From Glycomyces amatae (GTDB taxonomy: Bacteria > Actinomycetota > Actinomycetes > Mycobacteriales > Micromonosporaceae), in NCBI RefSeq assembly GCF_020991375.1, contig NZ_JAJLQZ010000032.1:1-41108 (forward strand): a DNA stretch of 41,108 nt. The letters run 5' to 3'. A model generated the notes under the pieces. The model was not told the origin of the DNA and did not search any database. It saw only the letters and a list, made by a program, of their open reading frames with translations. Positions 7,682 to 14,902 of this stretch are shown here, in pieces. The position numbers and the translations under genes were made by a program. The first letter of the stretch is position 1; the number at the start of each line of letters is the position of its first letter.

Positions 7682-8278
7682 ATGGTGACGACTCAGAGAC
7701 TACGAGTCAACGGCGAGAAGGGCAACCGGTCGGCCTCCGAGATCCTCGGATCGTGGATGACCGGCCGGGGCAACAAGCTGACGGTCATGGCGCGGCGGGG
7801 CACGGGATACGCGTCCGTGTGGCTGGACTATCAGGGGACGCCCGTGAAGATCGGGTACGCGGTTCACGCGGGCGGGGTCGTTCGCGAGGTGCGGTGGGAG
7901 GAGCCGTGGCGGGAGCAGACCGACGCCTGGAAGTCGCAGCAGCGAGGCCAGATCGCCGCGCTTGTCGCGGCCTGGCACGCAGAGCGTCCGGAGCCTCGCG
8001 AGCCTGAGCCGCTCCCTGCGGGTGTGGTCGGCACGTTCGAGGTCGACGGGTTCCGGTTCGCGGTCGAGCCCGTCACGGCCGCCGAGCACGTGGTGCTCTG
8101 CCTCGTCAGTGCGATGAATGAGCTGACCCCAATCGCCGGCCTGCTTCATGAAGGCGGGCGGATCTGCGGGATGGTGACCCGTCCCGGCTGGAAGGCGGCA
8201 CCGGAAGCACGGCGGCGCCGCTGGCGCGTCGAGGTTGAGGCGATCCTTCTTCGTGCCGTCGAACGCGGCGCGCTCTGA
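7682..8278 (+). CDS. Hypothetical protein
   Basis: A 198-residue protein starting MVTTQRLRVNGEKGNRSASE. A beta-rich N-terminal domain (KLTVMARRGTGYASVWLDYQ, then KIGYAVHAGGVVREV) is followed by a helical segment and a second small mixed domain (GTFEVDGFRFAVEPVTAAEH). The start is well supported by GGGAGA immediately upstream. I do not recognise the family. It reads away from the XRE regulator across the TGTAG sites, and a strong hairpin follows 12 bases after its stop, so it is probably transcribed largely on its own. With the oxygenase and NUDIX genes downstream it may form a small metabolic cluster. Confidence 0.65.
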   Translation: MVTTQRLRVNGEKGNRSASEILGSWMTGRGNKLTVMARRGTGYASVWLDYQGTPVKIGYAVHAGGVVREVRWEEPWREQTDAWKSQQRGQIAALVAAWHAERPEPREPEPLPAGVVGTFEVDGFRFAVEPVTAAEHVVLCLVSAMNELTPIAGLLHEGGRICGMVTRPGWKAAPEARRRRWRVEVEAILLRAVERGAL

Positions 8279-8290
8279 CCCTTCTCCCCC

Positions 8291-8320
8291 GCGGAGCCAC
8301 CGGGTGGGCGGTGGCTCCGC
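8291..8320 (+). terminator. Hairpin terminator or attenuator
   Basis: GCGGAGCCACC (8291-8301) pairs perfectly with GGTGGCTCCGC (8310-8320) across an 8-base loop; a short CT-rich run follows. It lies between the hypothetical gene and the oxygenase gene on the same strand, so it may reduce rather than block read-through. Confidence 0.6.
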
Positions 8321-8353
8321 ACCCTCTCATTTCTCATGCTCTTGGAGGCTGCT

Positions 8354-9037
8354 GTGCTGTCTGCTGCAATCGATCTCGATGAACTTGTCATGGACCTTGA
8401 CGTTCGCGGGTACGGCCTCATCCGCGCCGAACCAGATCAGGAATCCATGACCGCGGCCGCCGCTCGATTCGGCGCGCACGTCGACGTCGGCTGGATGGGG
8501 GTCCGGTTGTTGGAGTCGCCCGGTTCTGCCGCATGGCTGCCTCGTCATACGGAGCAGTTGGACGATCCTGAGCCACTGCGGTACTTCGCTCTCGGATGTC
8601 TAGAGGCGTCGGCCAGTGGCGGGGCGACATGTCTCTACGATGGCCGCATTGCCGCCCGGGCGTTGTTGGAATCCTGGCCCGAGCTGGCTCAGGTTCGCAT
8701 CACCTACACGACCGAATGGCGACCGACGGCCGCTACGCATCCCCTGGTCGTCCACGACCCGCAACATGGGGCTGTTCTTCGCTTCCGATCTGCGCTGGCG
8801 ACCAATGCCGTTCACGGGCCACTGCCGCCTTCGATCTCGGAGGCGAGCATGTACGCCGAGGTCGAGGCTGCGCTCTCCGCGGCGGTCGCGGTGGTGCATC
8901 GCTGGCGGCCCGGGGATCTGCTCGTCGTCGACAACCGGGCGATGATCCATTCGCGTGAGCCGTTCACCGGCACGCGCCGGATGGTCCGCTACCGATACGA
9001 TGACCCGCACTTCAAGACCGTCATAATCACCCGATGA
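8354..9037 (+). CDS. TauD/clavaminate-synthase-like Fe(II)/2-oxoglutarate oxygenase
   Basis: A 227-residue protein with the TauD/TfdA fold. The iron-binding facial triad appears to be HTE in LPRHTEQLDDPEP (HxE as in clavaminate synthase rather than HxD) and the distal His in DNRAMIHSREPFTG; the 2-oxoglutarate-binding Arg is in TRRMVRYRY. It is shorter than TauD (about 280), mainly at the N-terminus. GTG at 8354 is preferred because GGAGG lies 5 bases upstream; an ATG at 8336 would place that site inside the gene. The stop overlaps the NUDIX gene start (ATGA), so the two products are probably made together. The substrate is unknown; hydroxylation of an amino acid or a small natural product is the general expectation. 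Confidence 0.75.
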   Translation: MLSAAIDLDELVMDLDVRGYGLIRAEPDQESMTAAAARFGAHVDVGWMGVRLLESPGSAAWLPRHTEQLDDPEPLRYFALGCLEASASGGATCLYDGRIAARALLESWPELAQVRITYTTEWRPTAATHPLVVHDPQHGAVLRFRSALATNAVHGPLPPSISEASMYAEVEAALSAAVAVVHRWRPGDLLVVDNRAMIHSREPFTGTRRMVRYRYDDPHFKTVIITR

Positions 9038-9507
9038 GACACATCCGCCTGCCCGCGCCGGTTCTTCGAGTGATCGCGCCGGGCATGCGGCTGTGGTGGC
9101 GGATTCGCAAACCGGAGACGTTCGGGGTGAAGGCGCTGCTGCTGCATCCGGATGGCTCAGGGAGGTTTCTCGTCGTCCGGCATTCCTACAGCGATCCGAG
9201 CCGCTGGGGCCTGCCCGGAGGCGGCTACCGGCCAGCGGTTGAAACGCCAGAGCAGGCCATATGCAGGGAGATCGCAGAGGAGCTCTCCCTCTCGCTTCCC
9301 CCAGACGCGTTCACCGTTCTACATACGGTTGCAACGGCATTGGAAGGCAAACGAGACACCTTGACGATCTTGCGCGCGGTCGCTGCGGACGAACAGATCC
9401 TCTTGTCGCCCGAGCTGGCCGAGGCGCGCTGGATCAGCGACGTGCGGCAGCTGAAACCAGCACCTGTCTCCCGCTGGCTCATCGCGGCGATCTCCCGCAC
9501 GGGCTGA
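9034..9507 (+). CDS. NUDIX hydrolase
   Basis: A 157-residue NUDIX protein. The box is nearly complete: G-Y-R-P-A-V-E, then seven residues, then REIAEELSL, matching G(x5)E(x7)REUxEExGU except that the last Gly is Ser. The four catalytic acidic/Arg positions are present, so hydrolysis of a nucleoside diphosphate linked to another group is expected, with substrate unknown. The N-terminus (MRHIRLPAPVLRVIAPGMRL) is hydrophobic and basic and could sit against a membrane. Coupled to the oxygenase gene by a 4-base overlap. Confidence 0.85.
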   Translation: MRHIRLPAPVLRVIAPGMRLWWRIRKPETFGVKALLLHPDGSGRFLVVRHSYSDPSRWGLPGGGYRPAVETPEQAICREIAEELSLSLPPDAFTVLHTVATALEGKRDTLTILRAVAADEQILLSPELAEARWISDVRQLKPAPVSRWLIAAISRTG

Positions 9508-9559
9508 TCCCCACCTGAAATCAGTGGCCATCAGCGGACTCACCGGCGATCATCAGACC

Positions 9560-10069
9560 ATGGAGACGCTGCGCCGCGCGATCGAGGACTATCTCTACGG
9601 ACTCGACGACACCCTCGACCTGTCCATGGTCGCCGCCCATGCGCTGGTCCGAGACATCGACTCCCAAGCGCTGGCGGAGCTGGCCGGCCTGTCGACGGGT
9701 TCGGAGTACGAGTTCCGTGAACTCGTGCCGACCGTCGTCGAGGAGCTCTCGGTCGAGCTCTCGCCACTCCCGGAAGCGGTGTTCCGGAAAGCCGGTGAGG
9801 TCGCGCGGGCGTTTCAGGCAGGCGATCTCGATTTCCTCACGGCGGCAAGGCGGGTCACCAATCTGATGTTCGACTCGGACTACCTGGACTTCGAGGAGCG
9901 CCCCGACGTCGGACTCAAGGTCTTCGATAACCTCTGGCTCCTCAACGAATGGGTCTTCGCCATCGACTACGGCGCCGAGGAGGACGGTTGGTACTGCTTC
10001 AAGACGCGGGAGGACGCGGAGAGCTACTTCGAAACAGTCGCATCAGCGCTGGTCGGTCCAGGGAGCTGA
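9560..10069 (+). CDS. Hypothetical acidic protein
   Basis: A 169-residue, strongly acidic protein starting METLRRAIEDYLYGLDDTLD. Mostly helical, with a Trp/Tyr-rich end (FDNLWLLNEWVFAIDYGAEE, then DGWYCFKTREDAE). I recognise no domain. An in-frame GTG at 9524 would add 12 residues; neither start has a clear ribosome-binding site. It lies 52 bases after the NUDIX gene on the same strand and may be in the same transcript. Confidence 0.6.
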   Translation: METLRRAIEDYLYGLDDTLDLSMVAAHALVRDIDSQALAELAGLSTGSEYEFRELVPTVVEELSVELSPLPEAVFRKAGEVARAFQAGDLDFLTAARRVTNLMFDSDYLDFEERPDVGLKVFDNLWLLNEWVFAIDYGAEEDGWYCFKTREDAESYFETVASALVGPGS

Positions 10070-10101
10070 GGGCCAGTGTGAGGGGTTCGGGCAGCTGGGA
10101 C

Positions 10102-10938
10102 TCATGCCTGGTCCGGGGCGAATATCTCCAGCAGTTCGTCGATGTCGGTCAGCGTCTGCCGGGCCTCCTGGGTCTCCGCGGTGGCGAAAGCGTCGTTGAG
10201 AGCGGCCCGCAGTTCGCTGCCGTGGAGCCATCTGACGAACTGGTCGTGCTGTTTATCGAGGGTCGTGTTCGATCGGTGGAAGTCGTGGTTGAGGGGGCGC
10301 GTCGAGTACTGCATCAGGCCCCGCAGTTGGGCGGCTGCGGGGGGATCGCGCAGGGCACTTGCCCACTCGTCCAAGTAGGGTCCGAGGTCGAGTTCGGCGT
10401 TGCCAATGGCTTCCAGCACGTTGTCGGCGTCCCAGGGGCTTGACAGGGATGCCAGGGTCTGCCTCCAGTAGGCGTGCAAGAGGTCGCGCAGAGCCGCCTG
10501 TTCTTCAGCATCCCAGTTCGTCCATCCGGCGACGGCAAGCCGACCGGCCAGGTATGCGAGATCAGGCCAGGTGTCGTCAGTGCAGACGATCTCGAACATC
10601 CGGGGCAGAAAGTATTGGAAGTCGGCGACTTCACCGACGGTGGACAGCACGCTGCCGGTGTAAGGAAGCAGCGCCTCAGCGGACAGGTCGCGCAACGGCA
10701 CCGGCTTCAGCAGCGCGTTCATCTCGCGCTCGTCAAAGCAGTGCGAGCATGCCTCGATCACCACTGGTCGGGGTATACGGCCGAACACGGTGTACAGACG
10801 GTCGATCGCCGCAGTGAGGGGTTCTGACAAGAGCACTTCGCGACTATAGCCTTCGGCGGGATACGGCCGCTTACAGCGATTATGCAGCGACCGGCACCTC
10901 GCGTCAGCCTGAACCACTGGCGTTGACAAGGATGTCAT
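10102..10938 (-). CDS. Hypothetical protein
   Basis: A 278-residue soluble, helical protein. The N-terminal 30 residues are basic with two Cys; the core starts near REVLLSEPLTAAIDRLYTVF, then ACSHCFDEREMNALL (CxxC-like, close to His and Asp), LPRMFEIVCTDDTWPDLAYL and a Trp-rich middle (AAYW-type helices such as HAYWRQTLASL). The motifs and length resemble conserved hypothetical proteins of actinomycetes of unknown role. The start is uncertain: GTG or TTG codons around 10848-10860 could replace the ATG at 10938. Convergent with the acidic protein gene (gap 32 bases). Confidence 0.6.
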   Translation of the reverse strand: MTSLSTPVVQADARCRSLHNRCKRPYPAEGYSREVLLSEPLTAAIDRLYTVFGRIPRPVVIEACSHCFDEREMNALLKPVPLRDLSAEALLPYTGSVLSTVGEVADFQYFLPRMFEIVCTDDTWPDLAYLAGRLAVAGWTNWDAEEQAALRDLLHAYWRQTLASLSSPWDADNVLEAIGNAELDLGPYLDEWASALRDPPAAAQLRGLMQYSTRPLNHDFHRSNTTLDKQHDQFVRWLHGSELRAALNDAFATAETQEARQTLTDIDELLEIFAPDQA

Positions 10939-11192
10939 TTGATCTGGAATCGCTATTCAGTTGAATGGTAGAATTGGTAAGTCCAGGTCGAATCGGTCGT
11001 ATGCGGCGAGACATCTCGCTTGATCGTTTTCTTGTTCATCGCAGTCGGCACGTGTTCTGGTGTCGTTCCCGGAGTCCTTCCCGTTCGCGGGATGCGCCGT
11101 CTTGCTCCGGAGTTGGATAATTCGGGTCGCTCGACGTTGCAGCGAAGCAGGTCTACCTTGGCGTTGACCTGCTGTTTTGTTGTGGCGGGGCG

Positions 11193-11381
11193 GTGAGCCT
11201 CGTGGGTGGCAGAGAGGTGCGCGTGCGGGTGACCGGGGTGCTCCGGGAGGACGTTGACGTGCGGCTGATCGTCGAGAGTTTGATCGATGCCGTGCTGAAG
11301 TCTGACGGAAGCGCCGAGGCCGGGCAGGCGGATTCAGCGGGTCGGACCGAATCATCCAGTCGGAAGGCCGATCGATCATGA
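11193..11381 (+). CDS. Small protein translationally coupled to the serine recombinase
   Basis: A 62-residue frame beginning with GTG, MSLVGGREVRVRVTGVLRED, then VRLIVESLIDAVLK and a Ser/Glu/Ala-rich tail. Its stop overlaps the recombinase start (ATGA at 11378-11381). That overlap, and the strand-helix pattern of the first 37 residues, support it. A weak GGCGGGG lies upstream. A similar small gene often precedes large serine recombinases in actinobacterial elements; a role as accessory or directionality factor is speculation. Confidence 0.5.
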   Translation: MSLVGGREVRVRVTGVLREDVDVRLIVESLIDAVLKSDGSAEAGQADSAGRTESSSRKADRS

Positions 11382-13078
11382 GTCAGGACGTCAGAGCGAA
11401 GCGCGCCGTGCTCTATCTGCGGGTGTCCTCACGAGGGCAGGTGGACACGGATTACGACCCCGAGGGGAACTCGATTCCAGCGCAGCGGAAGGCATGCCAG
11501 CGCCGGGCCGAGGAGTTGGGGATGGAGGTCGTCGACGAGTACGTCGAGCCGGGGAAGTCGGGGATGACCGTGGACGGGCGGCCGAAGTTCCTGGAGATGA
11601 TGGCGCGCATCCGGAACGAGAAGGACGTCGGCGCGATCATCGTCTACGCGCGGTCGCGGATGCACCGGGACACTGCGGACGCGGCACTGACGCGGCGGGA
11701 GTTGAAGAAGCTCGGAGTGCAACTCGTCTCGATCATGGACTACACCGAAGACAGCTACGTCGGCGATCTGGTGGCCGCGATCCTGGACGGGGTCAACGAG
11801 TACCAGTCGCGGGCTTCGGGTGCGGACGTCGCTTACAAGATGGGCGCCAAGGCCGCCAACGGCGGGACGCCGTATCAGGCGCCCATCGGGTACCGGAATG
11901 CTGGAGAGAAGGTGGAGGGCCGTGAGATTCGGACCGTGGTCGTGGACGAGGAGCGCGCTCCGTTCATCCGGATGATGTTCGAGCTGTACGCGAGCGGGAC
12001 GTACTCGCTCAGGGAGGTGCAGCGGGCGGTGACCGATGCGGGGTTCCGGACCCGGCCGAGCAAGCGGTGCCCGGCCGGGCGGGAGATCCCGATGTACACG
12101 GTCGGGACGATCCTTCAGAACCGCTACTACCTCGGTCGGGTCGCCTACAAGGGTGCGGAGCATCAGGGGCGGCATGAGCCGCTGGTGAGTCAGGAGCTGT
12201 TCGACCGCGTGCAGGAGGTGCTGCGGTTCAAGAACGGCGGCATTCGGAAGCGGGTGTACGACCACCCGTTGAAGGGCGTGCTCTGGTGCGGCCGGTGTCG
12301 GACCCGGTTCTACCTCGACACGGTGACGAACGGCCGCGGGATCAAGTACTCGTACTTCGTGTGCAGCGGCCGGGCGAACAAGACCTGTCGGAGCGAGCGG
12401 GTCCCCGTCGCGATGATGGAGGCGGAGGTTCGGGCGCACTACGGCAGGCTCCGGATTTCGTCGGCGCTTGCTGATGAGCTTCGGACACGGTTGGAGCGGG
12501 CATTTGCGGATCGGTGGCGTGTCGATGGTGAGATTCGGACGCAGTTGGCGGCTGAGCGTGGGCGTTTGGAGCGGCGCCAGGATCAGTTCCTGGAACTGGT
12601 CGGCAGCCCCGACTGGCCGCAGTCGCGCCTGAACGAGAAGGTCCGCGAGATTCGGGACCAGCTCGCCCGGGTGACCGAGCGGTTGGAGCGGGTCGGGAGC
12701 GCCGGGATGGAGGCCGCCGGGCGGGCGGTCGCCATGCTGCTCGAGCTGCTCGACGATCCGCGGCGGTTCTTGGAGGTGCTGCCCGAGGCGCAGCACCGGG
12801 CCGTTCACCTCGGGTTCTTCGGACGGCTCTACGTCACCGTCGAGGACGGGGAGCGGGTGCCGAAGGTGGCCGGTAACCAAGTCGCGGAGCTGCTCGAACC
12901 GCTCATATCCGCAACCCAAGGAACGGGCGCGGGCAAAACAAAAGGCCCGCTCGGCGGGCCTGCTTGTTTGGATAAGAACAATTTGGCTGGGGTACCTGGA
13001 CTCGAACCAAGAACAACTGAACCAGAATCAGCCGTGTTGCCAATTACACCATACCCCAATGGTGCGCCGGCGCTTTGA
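11378..13078 (+). CDS. Large serine recombinase (integrase)
   Basis: A 566-residue site-specific recombinase. Resolvase domain first (AVLYLRVSSRGQ with the catalytic Ser, then IPAQRKAC and IIVYARSRMHRDT), a Recombinase domain (YQAPIGYRN, LREVQRAVTDAGF, YTVGTILQNRYYLG), a zinc ribbon (VLWCGRCRTRFYL ... FVCSGRANKTC) and a long coiled coil (about 365-450). It should join element and chromosome attachment sites. The last 45 or so residues are odd: they run through a transcription terminator and then antisense across the whole tRNA-Gln gene before a TGA at 13076. The native C-terminus probably ended earlier, or this tail was gained on integration. Start ATG overlaps the preceding small gene. Confidence 0.9.
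   Translation: MSQDVRAKRAVLYLRVSSRGQVDTDYDPEGNSIPAQRKACQRRAEELGMEVVDEYVEPGKSGMTVDGRPKFLEMMARIRNEKDVGAIIVYARSRMHRDTADAALTRRELKKLGVQLVSIMDYTEDSYVGDLVAAILDGVNEYQSRASGADVAYKMGAKAANGGTPYQAPIGYRNAGEKVEGREIRTVVVDEERAPFIRMMFELYASGTYSLREVQRAVTDAGFRTRPSKRCPAGREIPMYTVGTILQNRYYLGRVAYKGAEHQGRHEPLVSQELFDRVQEVLRFKNGGIRKRVYDHPLKGVLWCGRCRTRFYLDTVTNGRGIKYSYFVCSGRANKTCRSERVPVAMMEAEVRAHYGRLRISSALADELRTRLERAFADRWRVDGEIRTQLAAERGRLERRQDQFLELVGSPDWPQSRLNEKVREIRDQLARVTERLERVGSAGMEAAGRAVAMLLELLDDPRRFLEVLPEAQHRAVHLGFFGRLYVTVEDGERVPKVAGNQVAELLEPLISATQGTGAGKTKGPLGGPACLDKNNLAGVPGLEPRTTEPESAVLPITPYPNGAPAL
12943..12961 (-). terminator. Terminator of tRNA-Gln
   Basis: AGGCCCGC and GCGGGCCT form an 8-bp stem with a TCG loop. 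On the minus strand it is followed by TTTTGTTTTG, a good Rho-independent terminator, 23 bases after the tRNA 3' end. On the plus strand it lies inside the recombinase reading frame. Confidence 0.8.
12984..13058 (-). tRNA. tRNA-Gln (anticodon CUG)
   Basis: Reads 5' TGGGGTA ... TACCCCA-G-CCA 3', with a perfect 7-bp acceptor stem, G73 discriminator and encoded CCA. The anticodon loop is CTGATTCTGGTTCAG (CUG), and the T arm contains GGTTCGAGTCC. Length is 75 nucleotides, like E. coli tRNA-Gln. It serves as the likely integration site of the island on its 3' side and remains intact. Confidence 0.93.
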
Positions 13079-13184
13079 AGCTTCAGGCGCCAACGGGATG
13101 TAACTGTACCGGACGCGCCCGCGCCCCAACAAACGGGTTCCTGTGATCGGAACAACGCATCGCGGCGGCGCGGGGCGCCTGGAT

Positions 13185-13793
13185 TCAGGCCGGTTGCGGC
13201 GTTGCCACGGGTTCGCGGGGTTTCGGCGCCGCGTCGAGGCCGCCTCGCAGGTAGCGGACGGCGAGGGCGATGAAGGCGATGAGGATGAGCGCGTCGGCCA
13301 GGTGGGCGATCGCCTCGGTGCGGGTGATCCGGCTGAGGGGGAACGCGGCGGCGCTGGCGACCAGGAGCGCCCCCAGCCAGAGGGGGGCGAGCCTGGACCA
13401 CGCCAGGTCGATGCCGAGCGCGGCCAGGCTGATCGGCATCAGCGGCCCGGGCACCCACAGCACGATCGCCGAGGCGACCGGGTAGAGCGCCGCGGCGTCG
13501 AGGGACTCCTGGCCGGAGACGGCGAAGATGCCCTCGAAGAAGCCCTGGAGGCCGAAGGCGATGCCGCCGAGGCAGCCGAGCAGGGACAGGACGATGCCGA
13601 TGGCGCCGGTCACCGGTTTGACGGCGGCGACGCGCTCCCAGACGCCGATCAGGCCGTACACCCACAGCATGTTGGCGAGCATGATGACGACGCCGGCGGT
13701 GACGCCGTAGCGCTCGCCGTCCCAGAGGAAGGTCGAGACCGCCATCAGGAGCGGCCCGATGACGAGTGAGATGGTTCCGAGTGTTCTGAGCAT
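13185..13793 (-). CDS. Six-TM membrane protein, divergent from padR
   Basis: A 202-residue protein with six predicted membrane helices (GTISLVIGPLLMAVSTFLW; AGVVIMLANMLWVYGLIGV; GAIGIVLSLLGCLGG; VLWVPGPLMPISLAALGI; LWLGALLVASAAAFPL; LADALILIAFIALAVRYL) and a short Pro-rich cytoplasmic tail. No known transporter motif is seen. The start (ATG at 13793) lies inside the 17-base palindrome, which fits repression by the divergent PadR regulator. Confidence 0.75.
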   Translation of the reverse strand: MLRTLGTISLVIGPLLMAVSTFLWDGERYGVTAGVVIMLANMLWVYGLIGVWERVAAVKPVTGAIGIVLSLLGCLGGIAFGLQGFFEGIFAVSGQESLDAAALYPVASAIVLWVPGPLMPISLAALGIDLAWSRLAPLWLGALLVASAAAFPLSRITRTEAIAHLADALILIAFIALAVRYLRGGLDAAPKPREPVATPQPA

Positions 13794-13812
13794 GTAGACA
13801 GGCTACATGTAG
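13792..13812. promoter_or_regulatory. Palindromic PadR-type operator
   Basis: ATGTAG-ACAGG-CTACAT (13792-13808) has perfect 6-bp arms, and CTACATGTAG (13803-13812) is a second, overlapping palindrome. PadR regulators bind ATGT...ACAT sites of about this length. It overlaps the start codon of the minus-strand membrane protein gene and precedes padR, so it could control both. Confidence 0.6.
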
Positions 13813-13861
13813 TCCTTCTGCATAGCAAGGCCGTCTACTTATGATGGCGTACGCTGGGGAC

Positions 13862-14179
13862 ATGGACGCTGACGGCATTCACGGCCAGCTCGACACCCTC
13901 ATCCTGGCCACCCTCAAACGCGGTGAGGCCCACGGCTACGCGATCATCGCCGCCCTGCGCGAGACCAGCGGCGAGCAGCTCGACCTGCCCAGCGGCACGG
14001 TCTACCCCGCCCTGCGCCGCCTGGAGCGCAACGGCCACGCCGCCGGGAAGTGGACCCAGGCCGGCGGCAGGCGCCGCCGCGTCTACGCGATCACCGAGGA
14101 CGGCCTGGCCGCGCTCGCGAAGGGCCGGGCCGACTGGCTCGCGCTGCGCGAGGTGATGACCGCCGTCCTGGACGCATGA
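13862..14179 (+). CDS. PadR-family transcriptional regulator
   Basis: A 105-residue winged-helix protein: HGQLDTLILATLKRGEAHGY, then LDLPSGTVYPALRRLERNGH, a Gly/Arg wing (QAGGRRRRVYAIT) and a short C-terminal helix, as in small PadR proteins. ATG at 13862 is chosen: a TATGAT -10-like element at 13840-13845 would put transcription start downstream of the alternative ATG at 13841. The stop overlaps the next gene by ATGA, the standard pairing of PadR with a HAAS-type membrane protein. Confidence 0.85.
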   Translation: MDADGIHGQLDTLILATLKRGEAHGYAIIAALRETSGEQLDLPSGTVYPALRRLERNGHAAGKWTQAGGRRRRVYAITEDGLAALAKGRADWLALREVMTAVLDA

Positions 14180-14784
14180 ACGACTACCTCGCGTCCGTGG
14201 CCGCGCCCCTGCGCGGCCCCCGGCGGCTGCGCGCCGACATGCTCGCCGAGTTCGGCGAAGGGTTCGCCGAGGCCGTCGCCGAGCGCGAGGACGCGGGGCT
14301 CGACCGGGACCGGGCGCTCGGCGAGGCCGCCGCCGAGTTCGGCGAGGCGGGCCTGATCGCCGCGGAGTTCCAGCGCGAGCTCACCGCCGCCCAAGCCCGC
14401 CGCACCGCGTGGACGCTCCTGATCGCCCTGCCCGCCATGACGATCATGTGGGACCTGTTCAGCGGCGACCGCGACCCCGGGCTCGCGGTCACCCTGCTCG
14501 CCAGGCTCACCGACCTCGCGACCGCGGCCGCGTTCACCGTCGCGGCCCTGGTCGTCGCCCGGCGCCTGGAGCGCCGGGCCGCCTCGCTGTGCGGCGCGGT
14601 CGGCCTCGCGCACGTGGCGGTGGCCCTGGGCTGCGCGGCGCTCATCGCGGCATCGAGCCCCGGCGGCGAGCCGGACGCGGCGCCCGGGGTCTGGCTGCCC
14701 CTGGTCACCGCCTCGGCCGCGGGTTCGGTGTGGGTCGCCGCCTCGGCGGTGCGGGCCCTGCGCGCCGGGCGCGCCGCAGGGTGA
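14176..14784 (+). CDS. Membrane protein with N-terminal HAAS-like domain
   Basis: A 202-residue protein starting MNDYLASVAAPLRGPRRLRA. The first 75 residues form a helical DUF1700/HAAS-like domain (EFGEGFAEAVAEREDAGLDR, then ALGEAAAEFGE), typical of proteins encoded right after PadR. Four membrane helices follow (LLIALPAMTIMWDLF; LATAAAFTVAALVVA; GLAHVAVALGCAALIAA; TASAAGSVWVAASAV). Translationally coupled to padR. It probably senses or relays a membrane signal to PadR, but the ligand is unknown. Confidence 0.75.
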   Translation: MNDYLASVAAPLRGPRRLRADMLAEFGEGFAEAVAEREDAGLDRDRALGEAAAEFGEAGLIAAEFQRELTAAQARRTAWTLLIALPAMTIMWDLFSGDRDPGLAVTLLARLTDLATAAAFTVAALVVARRLERRAASLCGAVGLAHVAVALGCAALIAASSPGGEPDAAPGVWLPLVTASAAGSVWVAASAVRALRAGRAAG

Positions 14785-14801
14785 GAAACCCGCCCGCACC
14801 G

Positions 14802-14831
14802 GGCAACCCCGCCGCGAGCGGGGGCGTAGAT
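14802..14831 (+). promoter_or_regulatory. Candidate ECF-type promoter of the sigma factor gene
   Basis: GGCAAC (14802-14807) and CGTAGAT (14825-14831), 17 bases apart, match the AAC / CGT core of ECF sigma promoters. The site lies about 70 bases before the SigE-family gene at 14903, suggesting autoregulation. Confidence 0.4.
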
Positions 14832-14902
14832 AGCGTGCGGGCGCCGCCTCATCCACCACCCCGAGGCCGTCCCGCCCCTACCCGTCATCTGAAAGAGGCC
14901 CA

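Larger units (their letters stand above)
1..12960. mobile_element. Partial genomic island ending at tRNA-Gln (right end in window)
   Basis: A serine recombinase gene (11378-13078) runs head-on into the 3' side of a tRNA-Gln gene, the usual layout of an element integrated at a tRNA. Left of this point GC content is lower and uneven (very AT-rich at 1.8-3.8 kb), genes are mostly accessory or unknown, and at least three are decayed. Right of it, GC is uniformly high and genes look like normal chromosome. The left end is not visible: I saw no second copy of the tRNA 3' end in the window. The exact crossover point is unknown, so 12960 is approximate, and the stretch could be several stacked insertions rather than one element. 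No conjugation or replication genes are seen. Confidence 0.6.

Noticed and set aside
1..11000. Second copy of the tRNA-Gln 3' end (left attachment site)
   Set aside because: I looked for the T-arm and acceptor sequence on both strands and saw no match; the left end is probably outside the window.
10957..11379. Minus-strand frame of 140 codons before the recombinase
   Set aside because: Basic, Arg/Ser/Pro-rich composition, no ribosome-binding site; it overlaps the coupled small gene.
11429..12919. 496-codon minus-strand frame inside the recombinase gene
   Set aside because: Antisense shadow of the recombinase; Pro/His/Leu-rich with no domain.
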